Source of the DNA: Cupriavidus cauae
GTDB lineage: Bacteria; Pseudomonadota; Gammaproteobacteria; Burkholderiales; Burkholderiaceae
Assembly (NCBI RefSeq): GCF_008632125.1
Contig: NZ_VWRN01000014.1
Span: forward strand, 1-64,000
Direction of reading: 5' to 3'
Length of the DNA stretch: 64,000 bases
Position 1 is the stretch's first letter. Each line of letters starts with the position of its first letter. Positions 18,856 to 29,367 of the stretch are shown here, one piece after another. A program made the translations under genes and the position numbers. Under the pieces are notes generated by a model. The model searched no databases. It was not told where the DNA came from and saw only the letters and a list, made by a program, of their open reading frames with translations.

Positions 18856-18983
18856 CGCCTGTCGCCTGCCAGCACCCTGATAAGCTGCCGGTCGCCCGGT
18901 CCCGTGCGGGGCGGCCAGTCGAGAAATATTCATCCGCCCGAGGCAACGACCCTTGCCGGCGGATTCCCTGTAAGAGGTCCAAG

Positions 18984-20891
18984 ATGATCGCAATCACGCT
19001 GCCGGATGGCTCCCGCCGCGAGTTCCCCGAACCCGTCACGGTTGCCCAGGTCGCGCAGAGCATCGGCGCCGGCCTGGCCAAGGCCGCGCTGGCCGGCAAG
19101 GTCGACGGCAACCTGGTCGATACCAGCTACCTGATCGACCGCGACGCGTCGCTGGCCATCGTCACGGACAAGGATCCGGAGGGCGTCGACATCATCCGCC
19201 ACTCCACGGCCCACCTGCTGGCCTACGCGGTCAAGTCGCTCTATCCCGACGCGCAGGTCACGATCGGCCCGGTGATCGAGAACGGCTTCTACTACGACTT
19301 CGCCTACAAGCGTCCCTTCACGCCGGAAGACCTGGCCGCCATCGAGAAGAAGATGGCCGAGCTGGCGAAGAAGGACGAGAAGGTGTCGCGCGAGGTGTGG
19401 GATCGCGACGAGGCGGTCAAGCTGTTCGAGTCGATGGGCGAGAAGTACAAGGCCGAGATCATCGCGTCGATTCCCGCCGGCGAGGAAATCGGCCTGTATC
19501 GCGAAGGCGAGTTCGTCGACCTGTGCCGCGGCCCGCACGTGCCGTCCACGGGCAAGCTCAAGGTCTTCAAGCTGATGAAGGTGGCCGGCGCCTACTGGCG
19601 CGGCGACGCCAACAACGAGATGCTGCAGCGGATCTACGGCACGGCCTGGGCCCGCAAGGAAGACCAGGACGCCTACCTGCACATGCTGGAGGAGGCCGAG
19701 AAGCGCGACCACCGCAAGCTGGGCAAGCTGCTGGACCTGTTCCATCTGCAGGAAGAGGCGCCCGGCATGGTGTTCTGGCATCCGAAGGGCTGGCAGATCT
19801 GGCAGGCGGTCGAGCAGTACATGCGCGGCCGGCTGACGGAGGCCGGCTACAGCGAAGTGCGCACGCCGCAGGTGATGGACCGTTCGCTGTGGGAGAAGTC
19901 CGGCCACTGGCAGAACTACAAGGAAAACATGTTCGTCACGGAGTCGGAGAAGCGCGACTACGCGATCAAGCCGATGAACTGTCCGGGCCACGTGCAGATC
20001 TTCAACCACGGCCTGCGCTCGTACCGCGACCTGCCGCTGCGGCTGGCCGAGTTCGGCTCCTGCCACCGCAACGAGCCGTCCGGCGCGCTGCACGGGCTGA
20101 TGCGCGTGCGCGGCTTCGTGCAGGACGATGCCCACATCTTCTGCACGGAAGAGCAGATCGTCGCCGAAGCCAAGGCCTTCAACGACCTGGCCTTCTCGGT
20201 CTACGACGACTTCGGCTTCAAGGATGTGGCCGTCAAGCTGTCGCTGCGCCCGGAGCAGCGCGCCGGTTCCGACGAGGTGTGGGATCACGCCGAGGAAGGG
20301 CTGCGGATGGCGCTGCGCGCTTGCGGTGTGCAGTGGGAGGAACTGCCGGGCGAGGGTGCCTTCTACGGCCCGAAGGTCGAGTACCACATCAAGGACGCGA
20401 TCGGCCGCTCCTGGCAGTGCGGCACGCTCCAGCTCGATCTGGTGCTTCCCGAGCGTCTGGGTGCCGAGTTCGTCTCCGAGGACAACTCGCGCAAGCGCCC
20501 GGTGATGCTGCACCGGGCGATCCTGGGCTCGTTCGAGCGCTTCCTGGGCATCCTGCTGGAAAACCACGCCGGCGCGCTGCCGGCCTGGCTGGCCCCGGAG
20601 CAGGTTGTGGTGATGAATATTGCAGATTCGCAGGCGGAATATGCGGAAAACGTCGTGCAACTGCTGCAAAAACAAGGGTTTAGGGCCAAGGCGGATTTGC
20701 GTAACGAGAAAATTACGTATAAAATCCGCGAGCACTCGCTGCAGAAGGTGCCGTACCTGATCGTGGTCGGCGACAAGGAGCGGGATGCCAATCAAGTGGC
20801 CGTGCGTGCCCGTGGCAACGTGGATCTGGGTGTGATGCCCGTCTCCGCGTTCGTGGAGCGTCTGAACAACGACGTTGCCACCAAAGCCTGA
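18984..20891 (+). CDS. thrS: Threonyl-tRNA synthetase
   Basis: A 635-residue class II synthetase of normal length that charges tRNA-Thr. It has an N-terminal TGS domain (1 to about 62), the editing domain with [12 protein letters not shown], the catalytic core with NCPGHVQIF (the Cys that coordinates the active-site zinc), motif 2 [11 protein letters not shown], motif 3 near [11 protein letters not shown] and a C-terminal anticodon-binding domain. AAGAGG precedes the ATG at 18984. It heads the classical thrS-infC-rpmI-rplT-pheS-pheT-ihfA cluster. Confidence 0.97.
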   Translation: MIAITLPDGSRREFPEPVTVAQVAQSIGAGLAKAALAGKVDGNLVDTSYLIDRDASLAIVTDKDPEGVDIIRHSTAHLLAYAVKSLYPDAQVTIGPVIENGFYYDFAYKRPFTPEDLAAIEKKMAELAKKDEKVSREVWDRDEAVKLFESMGEKYKAEIIASIPAGEEIGLYREGEFVDLCRGPHVPSTGKLKVFKLMKVAGAYWRGDANNEMLQRIYGTAWARKEDQDAYLHMLEEAEKRDHRKLGKLLDLFHLQEEAPGMVFWHPKGWQIWQAVEQYMRGRLTEAGYSEVRTPQVMDRSLWEKSGHWQNYKENMFVTESEKRDYAIKPMNCPGHVQIFNHGLRSYRDLPLRLAEFGSCHRNEPSGALHGLMRVRGFVQDDAHIFCTEEQIVAEAKAFNDLAFSVYDDFGFKDVAVKLSLRPEQRAGSDEVWDHAEEGLRMALRACGVQWEELPGEGAFYGPKVEYHIKDAIGRSWQCGTLQLDLVLPERLGAEFVSEDNSRKRPVMLHRAILGSFERFLGILLENHAGALPAWLAPEQVVVMNIADSQAEYAENVVQLLQKQGFRAKADLRNEKITYKIREHSLQKVPYLIVVGDKERDANQVAVRARGNVDLGVMPVSAFVERLNNDVATKA

Positions 20892-20932
20892 TGGGAGCAC
20901 GGCTTGTTTTTTTCTTCTTGAGGTAACGGAAC

Positions 20933-21454
20933 ATCGCTACGGACAAAGGTCATCGCATCAACCGCGAAATCAGCGCGCCCGAAGTGCGCCTGGTAGGGGT
21001 TGATAACGAACAGCTGGGCATCGTCAAATTCATGGACGCACTGCGGCTGGCAGAAGACAAGGACTTGGATCTGGTGGAGATCGCGCCCAACGCGGCTCCT
21101 CCCGTGGTTCGCATCATGGACTACGGCAAGTTCAAGTACGAGGAAGCCAAGCGCGCCCACGAGGCCAAGCTGAAGCAGAAGATCATCCAGGTCAAGGAAG
21201 TCAAATTCCGCCCTGGCACGGATGACGGCGACTACAACGTCAAGCTGCGCAATCTGAAGCGATTCCTGGAAGAAGGCGACAAGACCAAGATCACGTTGCG
21301 TTTCCGTGGTCGCGAGATGGCCCACCAGGAAATCGGCGCGCGCATGCTCGAGCGGCTCAAGAGCGATCTGGAGGAGTTTGGCCAGGTCGAGCAGATGCCG
21401 AAGATGGAAGGCCGCCAGATGGTCATGGTGCTGGCCCCCAAGAAGAAAAAGTAA
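20933..21454 (+). CDS. infC: Translation initiation factor IF-3 (ATC start)
   Basis: A 173-residue IF-3 that keeps 30S subunits free and checks start-codon pairing. The conserved N-terminus ([20 protein letters not shown]) is encoded directly upstream of the first in-frame GTG (20984), so the true start must be the ATC at 20933, eight bases after GAGGT. Rare start codons in infC (ATT in E. coli, ATC elsewhere) let IF-3 repress its own translation; the same control is expected here. The N-domain, linker and C-domain ([21 protein letters not shown]) are intact. Confidence 0.95.
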   Translation: MATDKGHRINREISAPEVRLVGVDNEQLGIVKFMDALRLAEDKDLDLVEIAPNAAPPVVRIMDYGKFKYEEAKRAHEAKLKQKIIQVKEVKFRPGTDDGDYNVKLRNLKRFLEEGDKTKITLRFRGREMAHQEIGARMLERLKSDLEEFGQVEQMPKMEGRQMVMVLAPKKKK

Positions 21455-21616
21455 GCCAAGGTTTTGCGTGGCGTGCGGGCGACGGTTGTGCGCCCGGACG
21501 ACGCGCGAACACAGCGCGGGCCGCTCGCGGCGCCGTGCAAAACAAGTGGATGCGGGTCTTGCAAGCGTCGGCGTCAGCCGTCCACCTGCATGCATGTCAT
21601 AGAGCTGGAGTTTTTC

Positions 21617-21814
21617 ATGCCGAAGATGAAGACCAAGAAAAGCGCTTCCAAGCGCTTTACTGCGCGTCCGAACGGTTCGTTCAAGCGTGGCCAGGCCTTC
21701 AAGCGTCACATCCTGACGAAGAAGACCACCAAGAACAAGCGTCAACTGCGTGGCACTCAGGACGTCCATGAGACGAACCTGAAGTCCGTTCGCGCGATGA
21801 TGCCCTACGCCTAA
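21617..21814 (+). CDS. rpmI: Ribosomal protein bL35
   Basis: A 65-residue basic ribosomal protein beginning [14 protein letters not shown], with the [18 protein letters not shown] block typical of L35. GGAG lies six bases before the ATG at 21617. It is separated from infC by 162 bp and from rplT by 28 bp. An upstream in-frame start at 21464 is rejected because it would add 51 residues unlike L35. Confidence 0.97.
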   Translation: MPKMKTKKSASKRFTARPNGSFKRGQAFKRHILTKKTTKNKRQLRGTQDVHETNLKSVRAMMPYA

Positions 21815-21842
21815 CCCCTGACGAAAACGAAAGGAGAGTTTC

Positions 21843-22199
21843 ATGCCTCGAGTCAAACGTGGGGTCACCGCACGGGCCCGCCACAAGAAAGTCATTGACG
21901 CTGCCAAGGGTTACCGCGGCCGTCGCAATAATGTCTATCGCATCGCCAAGCAGGCGGTCATGCGTGCTGGCCAGTACGCATACCGCGATCGTCGCAACAA
22001 GAAGCGCGTGTTCCGCGCCCTCTGGATTGCACGTATCAACGCGGCGACGCGTGAGCATGGTATGACCTACAGCGTGTTCATGAACGGTCTGAAGAAGGCC
22101 TCGATTGAGCTGGACCGCAAGGTGCTGTCGGACATGGCGATTCACGACAAGCCTGCCTTTGCCGCCATCGTCAACCAGGTGAAAGCCGCCGTTGCCTGA
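21843..22199 (+). CDS. rplT: Ribosomal protein bL20
   Basis: A 118-residue L20 with the expected [17 protein letters not shown] start and the [16 protein letters not shown] block. L20 is needed early in 50S assembly and in many bacteria represses the infC-rpmI-rplT mRNA. AAAGGAGAG precedes the ATG. Confidence 0.97.
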   Translation: MPRVKRGVTARARHKKVIDAAKGYRGRRNNVYRIAKQAVMRAGQYAYRDRRNKKRVFRALWIARINAATREHGMTYSVFMNGLKKASIELDRKVLSDMAIHDKPAFAAIVNQVKAAVA

Positions 22200-22279
22200 T
22201 GCCGGTTCCGGTCGCGCGAGCGACCGGGCGCATGCACCGACCGCAAGGTCGAAAGCGGCCTCCGCCAAGGGGTCGCCGA

Positions 22280-22312
22280 AACGGGGCTCCGAATCGAGTC
22301 CCGTTTTTTTTT
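22280..22312 (+). terminator. Terminator/attenuator between rplT and pheS
   Basis: A 10-bp stem (AACGGGGCTC pairing with GAGTCCCGTT, one G-T pair) around CGAATC, followed by a long T run, 59 bp before pheS. It may fully end the rplT transcript or attenuate pheST. I found no Phe-rich leader peptide to support E. coli-style attenuation. Confidence 0.85.
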
Positions 22313-22370
22313 GCCGGTCCTGCCGTGTGCGGGGCCGGGAGCCATACACCATTCATCGCCGACCACCGCC

Positions 22371-23414
22371 ATGTCACTGGATCCGGACCAAATCGTCGCC
22401 GACGCGCAGGCCGCCTTCGCCGCCGCCAACGACAACGCCACGCTGGAAAACGAGAAAGCGCGCTTTCTCGGCAAGACCGGCGCGCTGACCGAGCTGCTCA
22501 AGGGCCTCGGCAAACTGGACCCGGAAGCCCGCAAGGAGCAGGGCGCCCGCATCAACCAGGCCAAGCAGCAGGTCGAGGCCGCGCTGCAGGCGCGCCGCCA
22601 GGCGCTGGCCGACGCGCTGATGAACGCCCGGCTGGCGGCCGAGGCGATCGATGTCACGCTGCCCGGACGCGCGGTCGCGCGCGGCAGCCTGCATCCGGTC
22701 ATGCGCACCTGGGAGCGCGTCGAGCAGATCTTCGGCTCGATCGGCTTCGACGTTGCCGACGGTCCGGAGATCGAGACCGACTGGATGAACTTCACGGCAT
22801 TGAACAACCCGGACAACCACCCCGCGCGTTCGATGCAGGACACGTTCTACGTCGACGGCCGCGACAGCGACGACAAGCTGCTGCTGTTGCGCACGCATAC
22901 CAGCCCGATGCAGGTCCGCTATGCGCGCATGCACGTCGAGAAGTACCGGGGCAAGGCGATGCCGCCGATCAAGGTGATCTGCCCCGGCCGTACCTATCGC
23001 GTCGACAGCGACGCGACCCATTCGCCGATGTTCAACCAGGTCGAGGGCCTGTGGATCGGCGAGAACGTCAGCTTTGCCGACCTGAAAGGCGTCTATACCG
23101 ATTTCCTGCGCAAGTTCTTCGAGCGCGACGATATCCAGGTGCGCTTCCGCCCCTCGTACTTCCCCTTCACCGAGCCGTCGGCCGAGATCGACATGGCGTT
23201 CGAGGAAGGCAAGAACGCGGGCCGCTGGCTGGAGATATCCGGCTCGGGCCAGGTGCACCCGAACGTCATGCGCAACATGGGGCTGGACCCCGAGCGCTAT
23301 ATCGGCTTCGCATTCGGCTCGGGGCTGGAGCGGCTGACGATGCTGCGCTATGGCATCAATGACCTGCGCCTGTTCTTCGAAGGCGACGTGCGTTTCCTGC
23401 GCCAGTTTGCGTGA
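22371..23414 (+). CDS. pheS: Phenylalanyl-tRNA synthetase alpha subunit
   Basis: A 347-residue class II synthetase subunit: an N-terminal coiled-coil tRNA-binding arm (1 to about 85), then the catalytic core with motif 2 ([18 protein letters not shown]), [12 protein letters not shown] and motif 3 [11 protein letters not shown]. With PheT it forms the alpha2-beta2 enzyme that charges tRNA-Phe. The ATG at 22371 gives the usual MSLD start. Confidence 0.97.
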   Translation: MSLDPDQIVADAQAAFAAANDNATLENEKARFLGKTGALTELLKGLGKLDPEARKEQGARINQAKQQVEAALQARRQALADALMNARLAAEAIDVTLPGRAVARGSLHPVMRTWERVEQIFGSIGFDVADGPEIETDWMNFTALNNPDNHPARSMQDTFYVDGRDSDDKLLLLRTHTSPMQVRYARMHVEKYRGKAMPPIKVICPGRTYRVDSDATHSPMFNQVEGLWIGENVSFADLKGVYTDFLRKFFERDDIQVRFRPSYFPFTEPSAEIDMAFEEGKNAGRWLEISGSGQVHPNVMRNMGLDPERYIGFAFGSGLERLTMLRYGINDLRLFFEGDVRFLRQFA

Positions 23415-23535
23415 AGGCCTCGGGCGCGTGTGTTCGCCGCGCCTTGCCTGCAACCCCGAACGGCCGTAGCGTCATCGTCGAACCCTGGCGGCGCCATGCC
23501 GCCGCCCACAGCATACCCACCGGATCAGTAGCGCC

Positions 23536-25983
23536 ATGCAATTCTCGGAATCCTGGCTTCGTACCTTCGTCAATCCCGACAATCTGACCACCGACGCGCT
23601 TTCGCACCGCCTGACAATGGCCGGGCTGGAAGTCGAGGAGGTCGGGCCGGTCGCGCCGCCGTTCGACAAGATCGTGGTCGCCCGCGTGCTGGCCACCGAG
23701 CGCCATCCGAACGCTGATCGCCTCAACGTCTGCCAGGTCGATGCCGGCACCGGCGAGACGCTGCAGATCGTCTGCGGCGCGCCCAACGTCAAGCCGGGCA
23801 TCCTGGTGCCGTGCGCGCTGGTGGGCGCGGTGCTGCCGCCGACCGAAGCGGGCGGCAAGCCGTTCGAGATCAAGGTCGGCAAGCTGCGTGGCGTCGAGAG
23901 CTACGGCATGCTGTGCTCGGCGCGCGAGCTGAAGCTGTCCGAGGACCATGAAGGGCTGCTGATCCTGCCCGAGGACGCGCCGGTCGGCGAGAACATCCGC
24001 CGCTACCTGGACCTCGACGACCAGGTCTTCGTGATCAAGCTGACGCCGAACAAGGCCGACTGCCTGTCGATCCACGGCGTCGCGCGCGAAGTCGCGGCGC
24101 TGACCGGCGCGCCGCTGACGCTGCCGGCGATGGAGCCGGTGGCGGTCACGATCGACGACCGCCTGCCGGTCAAGATTTCCGCGCCCGATCTGTGCGGCCG
24201 ATTCAGCGGCCGCGTGATCCGCGGCGTCAATGCCCGTGCCGCGACGCCGGCGTGGATGGTGCAGCGGCTCGAGCGCGCCGGCCAGCGCAGCATCTCGGCG
24301 CTGGTCGACATCTCGAACTACGTGATGCTCGAGCTGGGCCGTCCCTCGCACGTGTTCGATCTGGACAAGATTCACGGCGGGCTCGACGTGCGCTGGGGCC
24401 GCAAGGGCGAGCAGCTGAAGCTGCTGAACGGCAATACCGTCGAGGTCGACGAGACCGTCGGCGTGATCGCCGACGACAAGGAAATCGAGAGCCTGGCCGG
24501 CATCATGGGTGGCGACAGCACCGCCGTGACGCTGGACACCACCAATATCTATCTGGAGGCCGCCTTCTGGTGGCCGCAGGCGATCCAGGGCCGCGCGCGC
24601 CGCTACAACTTCTCGACCGATGCCGCGCATCGCTTCGAGCGCGGCGTCGACTATGCGACCACGGTCGAGCATATCGAGCGTATTACCGCGCTGATCCTGC
24701 AGATCTGCGGCGGCCAGGCCGGCCCCGTCGACGATCAGGCGGTCAACCTGCCGCAGCGTCCGCCGGTGCGGCTGCGCGTCGTGCGCGCCGAGCGCGTGCT
24801 CGGCATCGCGCTGAACCCCGCCGAGATCGCCGACGTGTTCCAGCGCCTGGGCCTGCCGTTCACGCAGGGCGAGGGCGCCGAAGGCACCGTGTTCGAGGTC
24901 ACGCCGCCGAGCTATCGCTTCGATCTGGAAATCGAAGAGGACCTGATCGAGGAAGTCGCCCGCATCTACGGCTTCGAGCGCATTCCGGCGCGGCCGCCGG
25001 TGGCCGAGAGCGAGATGCGTCCGACCGGCGAGGCGCGCCGTTCGACCCATGCAGTCCGCCATGCCGTTGCCGCCCGCGACTATCAGGAGGTGATCAACTT
25101 CGCCTTCGTCGAGGAGAAGTGGGAGCGCGATTTCGCCGCCAACGACAATCCGATCCGCCTGCTGAATCCGATCGCCAGCCAGCTGGCCGTGATGCGCTCG
25201 ACGCTGATCGGCGGGCTGCTCGACAAGGTCCGCTACAACCTCAATCGCAAGGCCGCGCGTGTGCGCCTGTTCGAGGTCGGCCGCGTGTTCCTGCGCAATG
25301 CCGGCACCGGCGATGGCGGCCTGACCGTGGCCGGCTACGATCAGCCGATGCGCGTGGCTGGCATCGCCTGTGGCCCCGCCTTCGAGGAGCAGTGGGGCGT
25401 GCCGACGCGACCGGTGGACTTCTTCGACATCAAGGGCGATGTCGAGGCGCTGCTGCATCCGCGCCAGGCGCGCTTCGAGCCGGTCTCGCATCCCGCGCTG
25501 CATCCGGGCCGCGCCGCCACCGTGCTGCTCGAGGGCAAGCCGATCGGCGTCATCGGCGAATTGCATCCGCAGTGGCTGCAGGCCTATGAGCTGAGCAACG
25601 CGCCGGTGCTGTTCGAACTGGACCTGGATGCCGTGCGCGACATCGGTCTGCCGGGCTACACCGAGATCTCGAAATTCCCGGCCGCCGTGCGCGACCTGGC
25701 GCTGGTGGTCAAGCAGACGTTGCGCGTGCAGGACCTGACCGATGCGATGCGCGCCGCGCTCGACAAGCAGGGCTTCGGCCGCTATCTGCAGAGCCTGGTG
25801 CTGTTCGACGAATTCCGCCCGAAGGCCGCTTCGGCGGCCATCGGCGCGGACGAGAAAAGCCTTGCCTTCCGCTTGACCTTGCAAGATACTGGGGCGACCC
25901 TCCAGGACGAGACCGTCGACAGCGCCGTGCGCTGCATGGTCGAAGCCGCCACCGCCGCCTTCGGCGCCCGGCTGCGCGGCTAG
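23536..25983 (+). CDS. pheT: Phenylalanyl-tRNA synthetase beta subunit
   Basis: An 815-residue beta subunit of normal length. It opens with [14 protein letters not shown], contains an EMAP/OB-like tRNA-binding domain (about 40-150), B3/B4 editing modules, B5 domains and a C-terminal ferredoxin-fold anticodon-binding domain (about 720-815, [16 protein letters not shown]). It follows pheS with 121 bp between them. Confidence 0.97.
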   Translation: MQFSESWLRTFVNPDNLTTDALSHRLTMAGLEVEEVGPVAPPFDKIVVARVLATERHPNADRLNVCQVDAGTGETLQIVCGAPNVKPGILVPCALVGAVLPPTEAGGKPFEIKVGKLRGVESYGMLCSARELKLSEDHEGLLILPEDAPVGENIRRYLDLDDQVFVIKLTPNKADCLSIHGVAREVAALTGAPLTLPAMEPVAVTIDDRLPVKISAPDLCGRFSGRVIRGVNARAATPAWMVQRLERAGQRSISALVDISNYVMLELGRPSHVFDLDKIHGGLDVRWGRKGEQLKLLNGNTVEVDETVGVIADDKEIESLAGIMGGDSTAVTLDTTNIYLEAAFWWPQAIQGRARRYNFSTDAAHRFERGVDYATTVEHIERITALILQICGGQAGPVDDQAVNLPQRPPVRLRVVRAERVLGIALNPAEIADVFQRLGLPFTQGEGAEGTVFEVTPPSYRFDLEIEEDLIEEVARIYGFERIPARPPVAESEMRPTGEARRSTHAVRHAVAARDYQEVINFAFVEEKWERDFAANDNPIRLLNPIASQLAVMRSTLIGGLLDKVRYNLNRKAARVRLFEVGRVFLRNAGTGDGGLTVAGYDQPMRVAGIACGPAFEEQWGVPTRPVDFFDIKGDVEALLHPRQARFEPVSHPALHPGRAATVLLEGKPIGVIGELHPQWLQAYELSNAPVLFELDLDAVRDIGLPGYTEISKFPAAVRDLALVVKQTLRVQDLTDAMRAALDKQGFGRYLQSLVLFDEFRPKAASAAIGADEKSLAFRLTLQDTGATLQDETVDSAVRCMVEAATAAFGARLRG

Positions 25984-26044
25984 CCACAGCCCGAACCCTG
26001 AATGGGCCGCCCGGGCACCCGCATCCGGGCGGCAGACTGACGAG

Positions 26045-26461
26045 ATGAACGACCAACACGCGACTCTGATGACCGCAGCAGCATTGGGCGAAGCTGGCGA
26101 CCGGCACGCGGCTACGCAGGCGGACGAAACGCCGGAACCGCGCGTCACCGAGGTCCCGACCCTGACCAAGGCCGAGCTCGCCGAGATGCTGTTCGATCAG
26201 GTCGGTCTCAACAAGCGTGAATCGAAGGACATGGTCGAAGCCTTCTTCGACGTGATCCGCGAAGCGTTGGAGCAGGGCGACAGCGTCAAGCTGTCCGGCT
26301 TCGGCAACTTCCAGTTGCGCGACAAGCCGCAACGCCCCGGCCGCAATCCGAAGACCGGCGAAATCATTCCGATCACCGCCCGCCGCGTGGTGACCTTCCA
26401 CGCCAGCCAGAAGCTCAAGAGCCTGGTGGAGGAACGCGCCGGCCTGGCGCCCAGCGACTGA
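26045..26461 (+). CDS. ihfA: Integration host factor alpha subunit
   Basis: A 138-residue IHF-alpha. The core (about 40-135) has [25 protein letters not shown], the DNA-intercalating beta arm with [19 protein letters not shown], and the Pro at its tip that kinks DNA. Compared with the 99-residue E. coli protein it has a 35-40 residue N-terminal extension, seen in other Burkholderiales; starts at 26045 or the ATG at 26069 are both possible. It lies 61 bp after pheT, the standard position. Confidence 0.93.
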   Translation: MNDQHATLMTAAALGEAGDRHAATQADETPEPRVTEVPTLTKAELAEMLFDQVGLNKRESKDMVEAFFDVIREALEQGDSVKLSGFGNFQLRDKPQRPGRNPKTGEIIPITARRVVTFHASQKLKSLVEERAGLAPSD

Positions 26462-26609
26462 TCGACCAGACTGACCGACCGTCGATAGCGATACCCGCGC
26501 GGTCCATTGCCGCTGCCGCGGCCAGTCTGTATGCTGCTGCTGCGCGCCGAATCGGCGCCATTCCCCTCCAACCACCGCCGGCCCGGCCTGAAACCCGTCC
26601 GTCCACTGC

Positions 26610-27053
26610 ATGTCGGATAAATCGAGCGAGCGCATCACGTTGCCGCCCATTCCCGCCAAGCGCTATTTCACCATCGGTGAAGTGAGCGAACTGTGCGCCG
26701 TCAAGCCGCACGTGCTGCGCTATTGGGAACAGGAATTCACGCAACTCAAGCCCGTCAAGCGGCGCGGCAACCGGCGCTACTACCAGCACCACGAGGTGCT
26801 GCTGATCCGCCGCATCCGCGAGCTGCTGTACGAGCAGGGCTTCACCATCAACGGCGCGCGCAACCGGCTCGACGAAGGGCGCCATCACGCCGAACCGGCC
26901 ATGCCGGAAGAAGCCGCGCCGCTGCCCTCGGCAGGCACGGGAATCGCACCTGCGGCGTCCGTATTGACGGTGGATGTTCCCGCCTTGCGCGGCGAACTGA
27001 TCGAGGTCCAGCACGTGCTCGCGCAACTGAAGCAGATCGCCGCCAAGGACTAA
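26610..27053 (+). CDS. MerR-family regulator, pheST-ihfA-associated type
   Basis: A 147-residue protein with a MerR-type DNA-binding domain at about 18-85 (YFTIGEVSELCAVKPHVLRYWEQEF, then RRGNRRYY). This small MerR is found after ihfA in many beta- and gammaproteobacteria. The C-terminus (about 90-147) is Ala/Pro-rich and then helical, with no metal-binding cysteines, so it is not a metal sensor. Target genes are unknown. Confidence 0.9.
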   Translation: MSDKSSERITLPPIPAKRYFTIGEVSELCAVKPHVLRYWEQEFTQLKPVKRRGNRRYYQHHEVLLIRRIRELLYEQGFTINGARNRLDEGRHHAEPAMPEEAAPLPSAGTGIAPAASVLTVDVPALRGELIEVQHVLAQLKQIAAKD

Positions 27054-27111
27054 AAAATGCGCTCCACCGCCTGTTCATTTCGGTGGGGCTTCTGATATAC
27101 TCTTGTGCTTT

Positions 27112-27190
<79 letters not shown>

Positions 27191-27193
27191 TTG

Positions 27194-27230
27194 AAGCCCG
27201 CGTAATCGGAAGATTACGCGGGCTTTTGCC
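27194..27230 (+). terminator. Terminator of tRNA-Pro
   Basis: A stem of AAGCCCGCGTAATC with its complement around GGAA, followed by TTTT, six bases after the tRNA CCA end. Confidence 0.9.
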
Positions 27231-27275
27231 TTTTGGCGGGGTAGCCCCTTCAAGCCTGCCGCGTCCCGACCATGT

Positions 27276-27500
27276 CTACCCCTTGATGTCGCGCGGATCG
27301 TTGCCGAAGCTGTTTCGCTCGCGGATCTGGCCGTCGCGGCCGTGGATGATCAGCTCGACCTTTGCCTGCTGTGCTGCTTCGGTGCCGGATGCAATGGCTT
27401 CCTGCTGGGTTTCGTAAGTCGGGCCGGTGCCGTCAGTGCCTTCAATCCGGACCGCCCATTTGCCGTCGGCTTCCGGCACGACGTGGACATTTCCTGCCAT
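27276..27500 (-). CDS. DUF2188-family small protein
   Basis: A 74-residue protein of the DUF2188 type: NVHVVPEADGKWAVRIEG, then a TQQEAIASGTEAA helix and VELIIHGRDGQIRERNSFG. Function is unknown for the family; the fold is a small beta-alpha-beta unit. A strong GGAGG precedes the ATG at 27500. Three related genes lie at 31.2-32.1 kb; the closest (31,845-32,069) shares the C-terminal HGRDGQIRxRNSFG. Confidence 0.8.
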   Translation of the reverse strand: MAGNVHVVPEADGKWAVRIEGTDGTGPTYETQQEAIASGTEAAQQAKVELIIHGRDGQIRERNSFGNDPRDIKG

Positions 27501-27871
27501 GGTTGCCTCCTTTGGGATGTTGTTCGAGTTGTACGCGAGGGCATCGGGGACCGGTATCGGGCCACGTCCGACACGGGGAAGCGAGCGGGCGAATGGCAAG
27601 GTGGCCATCGACTGTTGGCTTATTGATCGCCGCTCGTCATCGTCCATGGCCGTCGGAGGGTTGCAGCTCGTCCTCCGCCGAGGTCGTTGCGCACCGCTTC
27701 GGAGGCGTCGGCGTGCCACTGCCACGCCTCATGGATGGAGCAGACCCGAAGACGTGCACTGCAAACCTTCGATTTCCGCCCCAGTATCGACGATTCCCGT
27801 CACCGCCCGCTTCTTTGTTCGCGATCGGCTTGGCACCATGACAGCTCCCCAACCCCTGAAGGGAGGAACGT
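27501..27871. other. Spacer between two small genes
   Basis: These 371 bp contain no reading frame with coding character and no hairpin I would call. GGGAGGAACG at its right end serves the next gene. Confidence 0.4.
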
Positions 27872-28102
27872 ATGGACGAAAGCCATTCGCAAGAGCTGGT
27901 CAAGCATCTGAGAGAGATCGTCGAACGTCTCGACGACATGTCGTACTACGCTGCCTCGTCGACAAGTCAGCGCGTGCATTTCGCCGCGATGGCAATGCAG
28001 GGACTGGTCACCAGCATGTCGGGAGAAATGGAAGTCGAGGCTGCCGCGAAGCGGGCCGTTCAGTACGCGGATGCCTTGATTGCGGCGCTGGAAGACGAGT
28101 AG
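27872..28102 (+). CDS. Small conserved-looking hypothetical protein (76 aa)
   Basis: A 76-residue acidic, mostly helical protein (HSQELVKHLREIVERLDDM at the N-terminus, AAKRAVQYADALIAALEDE at the C-terminus). No domain is recognised. It is supported by a good ribosome binding site (GGGAGG six bases before the ATG) and by its own terminator 22 bp after the stop. Confidence 0.65.
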   Translation: MDESHSQELVKHLREIVERLDDMSYYAASSTSQRVHFAAMAMQGLVTSMSGEMEVEAAAKRAVQYADALIAALEDE

Positions 28103-28124
28103 AAGCGCGGCGAGGCAGTGCAAG

Positions 28125-28158
28125 AAAGCCCGCGTGGTCGCAGCCACGCGGGCTTTTT
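28125..28158 (+). terminator. Rho-independent terminator
   Basis: A stem of AAAGCCCGCGTGG with its complement around TCGCAG (near-perfect), followed by five Ts, just after the 76-residue gene. Confidence 0.9.
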
Positions 28159-28197
28159 GTTGTGTAGGCGCGGGAGGCCTTCGCGAGGATCGGACGA

Positions 28198-28431
28198 TCA
28201 TGGCTTCGCGCTTGCGATGCGCTCGTCCGTTGTCTACAGAACCGCGCCCGTTTTCAGTATGAGAGGTGCCCGCCTCGAACTAATGTATCGGCAGGCAAGG
28301 GCGGGATGCGTAGGCCGGCAACAATGCCGCTGCCCCCATCAGCGGCAATGCGCCGGTCGCCGCGTCCCGCCCGAGCCTATTTCCTAGTCGGTTGCATTTG
28401 CCCGATACCTTCATTGGTATCGGGCTTTTTT
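28198..28431 (+). ncRNA. Probable small RNA, copy A of a duplicated pair
   Basis: This 234-bp unit recurs at 29,080-29,313 with high similarity through its 3' two thirds. Both copies share TTGTCTACAGAACCG, a GGCCGGCAAC segment, a perfect hairpin GCCGCTG/CAGCGGC, a CGCCGGTCGCC segment that can pair back to GGCCGG, and GTCGGTTGCATTTGCC before a terminator. The terminator here is CCCGATACC/GGTATCGGG plus six Ts (28401-28431); in copy B the stem is CCCGATGCC/GGCGTCGGG, so paired bases changed together. The hairpin loop differs by one base between copies, which would break any shared reading frame. RNA identity and 5' end are inferred. Confidence 0.6.
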
Positions 28432-28504
28432 CATTGGGCGTGCGCCATCCGAGGAAGGCGGTGCCTGGGGCCCGCCATCCCGCAACGCCGCCTCGGCGTG
28501 GCGC

Positions 28505-28539
28505 CAAGACAAAACGCCCGATGAAATTCATCGGGCGTT
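28505..28539 (-). terminator. Terminator of the zinc-ribbon gene
   Basis: On the minus strand AACGCCCGATGAA pairs with TTCATCGGGCGTT and is followed by TTTTGTCTT. It lies about 40 bp after the stop of the gene at 28,582-28,815. Confidence 0.8.
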
Positions 28540-28581
28540 CTCGGTACCGGCCTGACGGTCAACCCAAAGCGGGCATCGGGG

Positions 28582-28815
28582 TTACGGGTGCGTCGTTCTC
28601 GCGATCAGCCGCCAGCGAATGTGTCCCTGCAGTGCCCCATGAACATGGTGGTTCTGCGGCGGCAAGGGATGTTCGCGGGTTGAGATGGCGCTGGAACCGC
28701 AGCCCTCACATCGGTAGATGCCCGAGTACGGGGCTTGCGCGCCGGGCGCGAGGACGAGCTCGTAGGCGGGGTCTTCCTCTTGCGTGAAATAGCGGGTGTC
28801 GTTGCAGAACGGCAT
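28582..28815 (-). CDS. Small CxxC protein conserved in Burkholderiales ("protein L"-like)
   Basis: A 77-residue protein with a single CxxC (YRCEGCG, about 34-40) and a later HHVH, possibly a minimal zinc site. The layout (NDTRYFTQEEDPAYELV at the N-terminus, GHIRWRLI at the C-terminus) matches a short family of unknown function common in Burkholderia and Ralstonia, recalled as "protein L". AAGGAGGAG six bases before the ATG and a terminator downstream support expression. Confidence 0.75.
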   Translation of the reverse strand: MPFCNDTRYFTQEEDPAYELVLAPGAQAPYSGIYRCEGCGSSAISTREHPLPPQNHHVHGALQGHIRWRLIARTTHP

Positions 28816-29079
28816 ATCTCCTCCTTGGAAAGGGCCGGGCAGCCATTACGCCATCAGTCGGAGGAGCTTCTGTCGGATTCGAGTTTCCTTCTTTCACATT
28901 CGAATGCTGAGCCCTCGGCTTCGGAGAGCGGGCGCGCTCGCCGGGCGCACCGATACGCGTTCGGGCTCTCTGAGCCAATTCGGATTGCGGCCCTGGTAGA
29001 CGAATGGCAGCACAGCGGGCCAACAAGGAAGAGCTGCGCCGCGGGGCCTGAGCGCGTCCTTTTCGCGATGATGGAGCCT

Positions 29080-29313
29080 TCATGGCTTTGCGCTTCTGCC
29101 AGTGCCGACGCTTGTCTACAGAACCGAGCCCGTTTTCAGTGTGAGGTGTGACGCGCCGCTACTAAGGTATCGCGAGGCGAGGACGAGGTGCGTAGGCCGG
29201 CAACAGCGCCGCTGCCCCCAATCAGCGGCAATGCGCCGGTCGCCGTGTCCCATCCGAGCCTATTTCCTGGTCGGTTGCATTTGCCCGATGCCTTCATGGC
29301 GTCGGGCTTTTTT
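29080..29313 (+). ncRNA. Probable small RNA, copy B of a duplicated pair
   Basis: Second copy of the unit at 28,198-28,431, 882 bp away in the same orientation. It keeps the TTGTCTACAGAACCG box, the GCCGCTG/CAGCGGC hairpin (loop one base longer) and the GTCGGTTGCATTTGCC segment, and ends in a terminator with a covarying stem (29284-29313). The first 60-80 bp are much less similar than the rest, so the conserved RNA probably begins near 29,113. Confidence 0.6.
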
Positions 29314-29367
29314 ATTGTTCGCTTCCACAGGCCGCGTTGCGAACACGGCGGCGCCGGACCCGCAGCA

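Noticed and set aside
15526-18993. A 1,155-codon minus-strand frame opposite the hydrolase, RidA and relA genes
   Set aside because: It crosses several verified genes and a tRNA, with shadow-type composition.
23356-26169. A 937-codon minus-strand frame opposite pheT
   Set aside because: Antisense of a verified essential gene; no protein family features.
28118-28387. A coding frame across small RNA copy A, similar to a frame in copy B
   Set aside because: Similarity breaks where the hairpin loop differs by one base, and no ribosome binding site precedes it.
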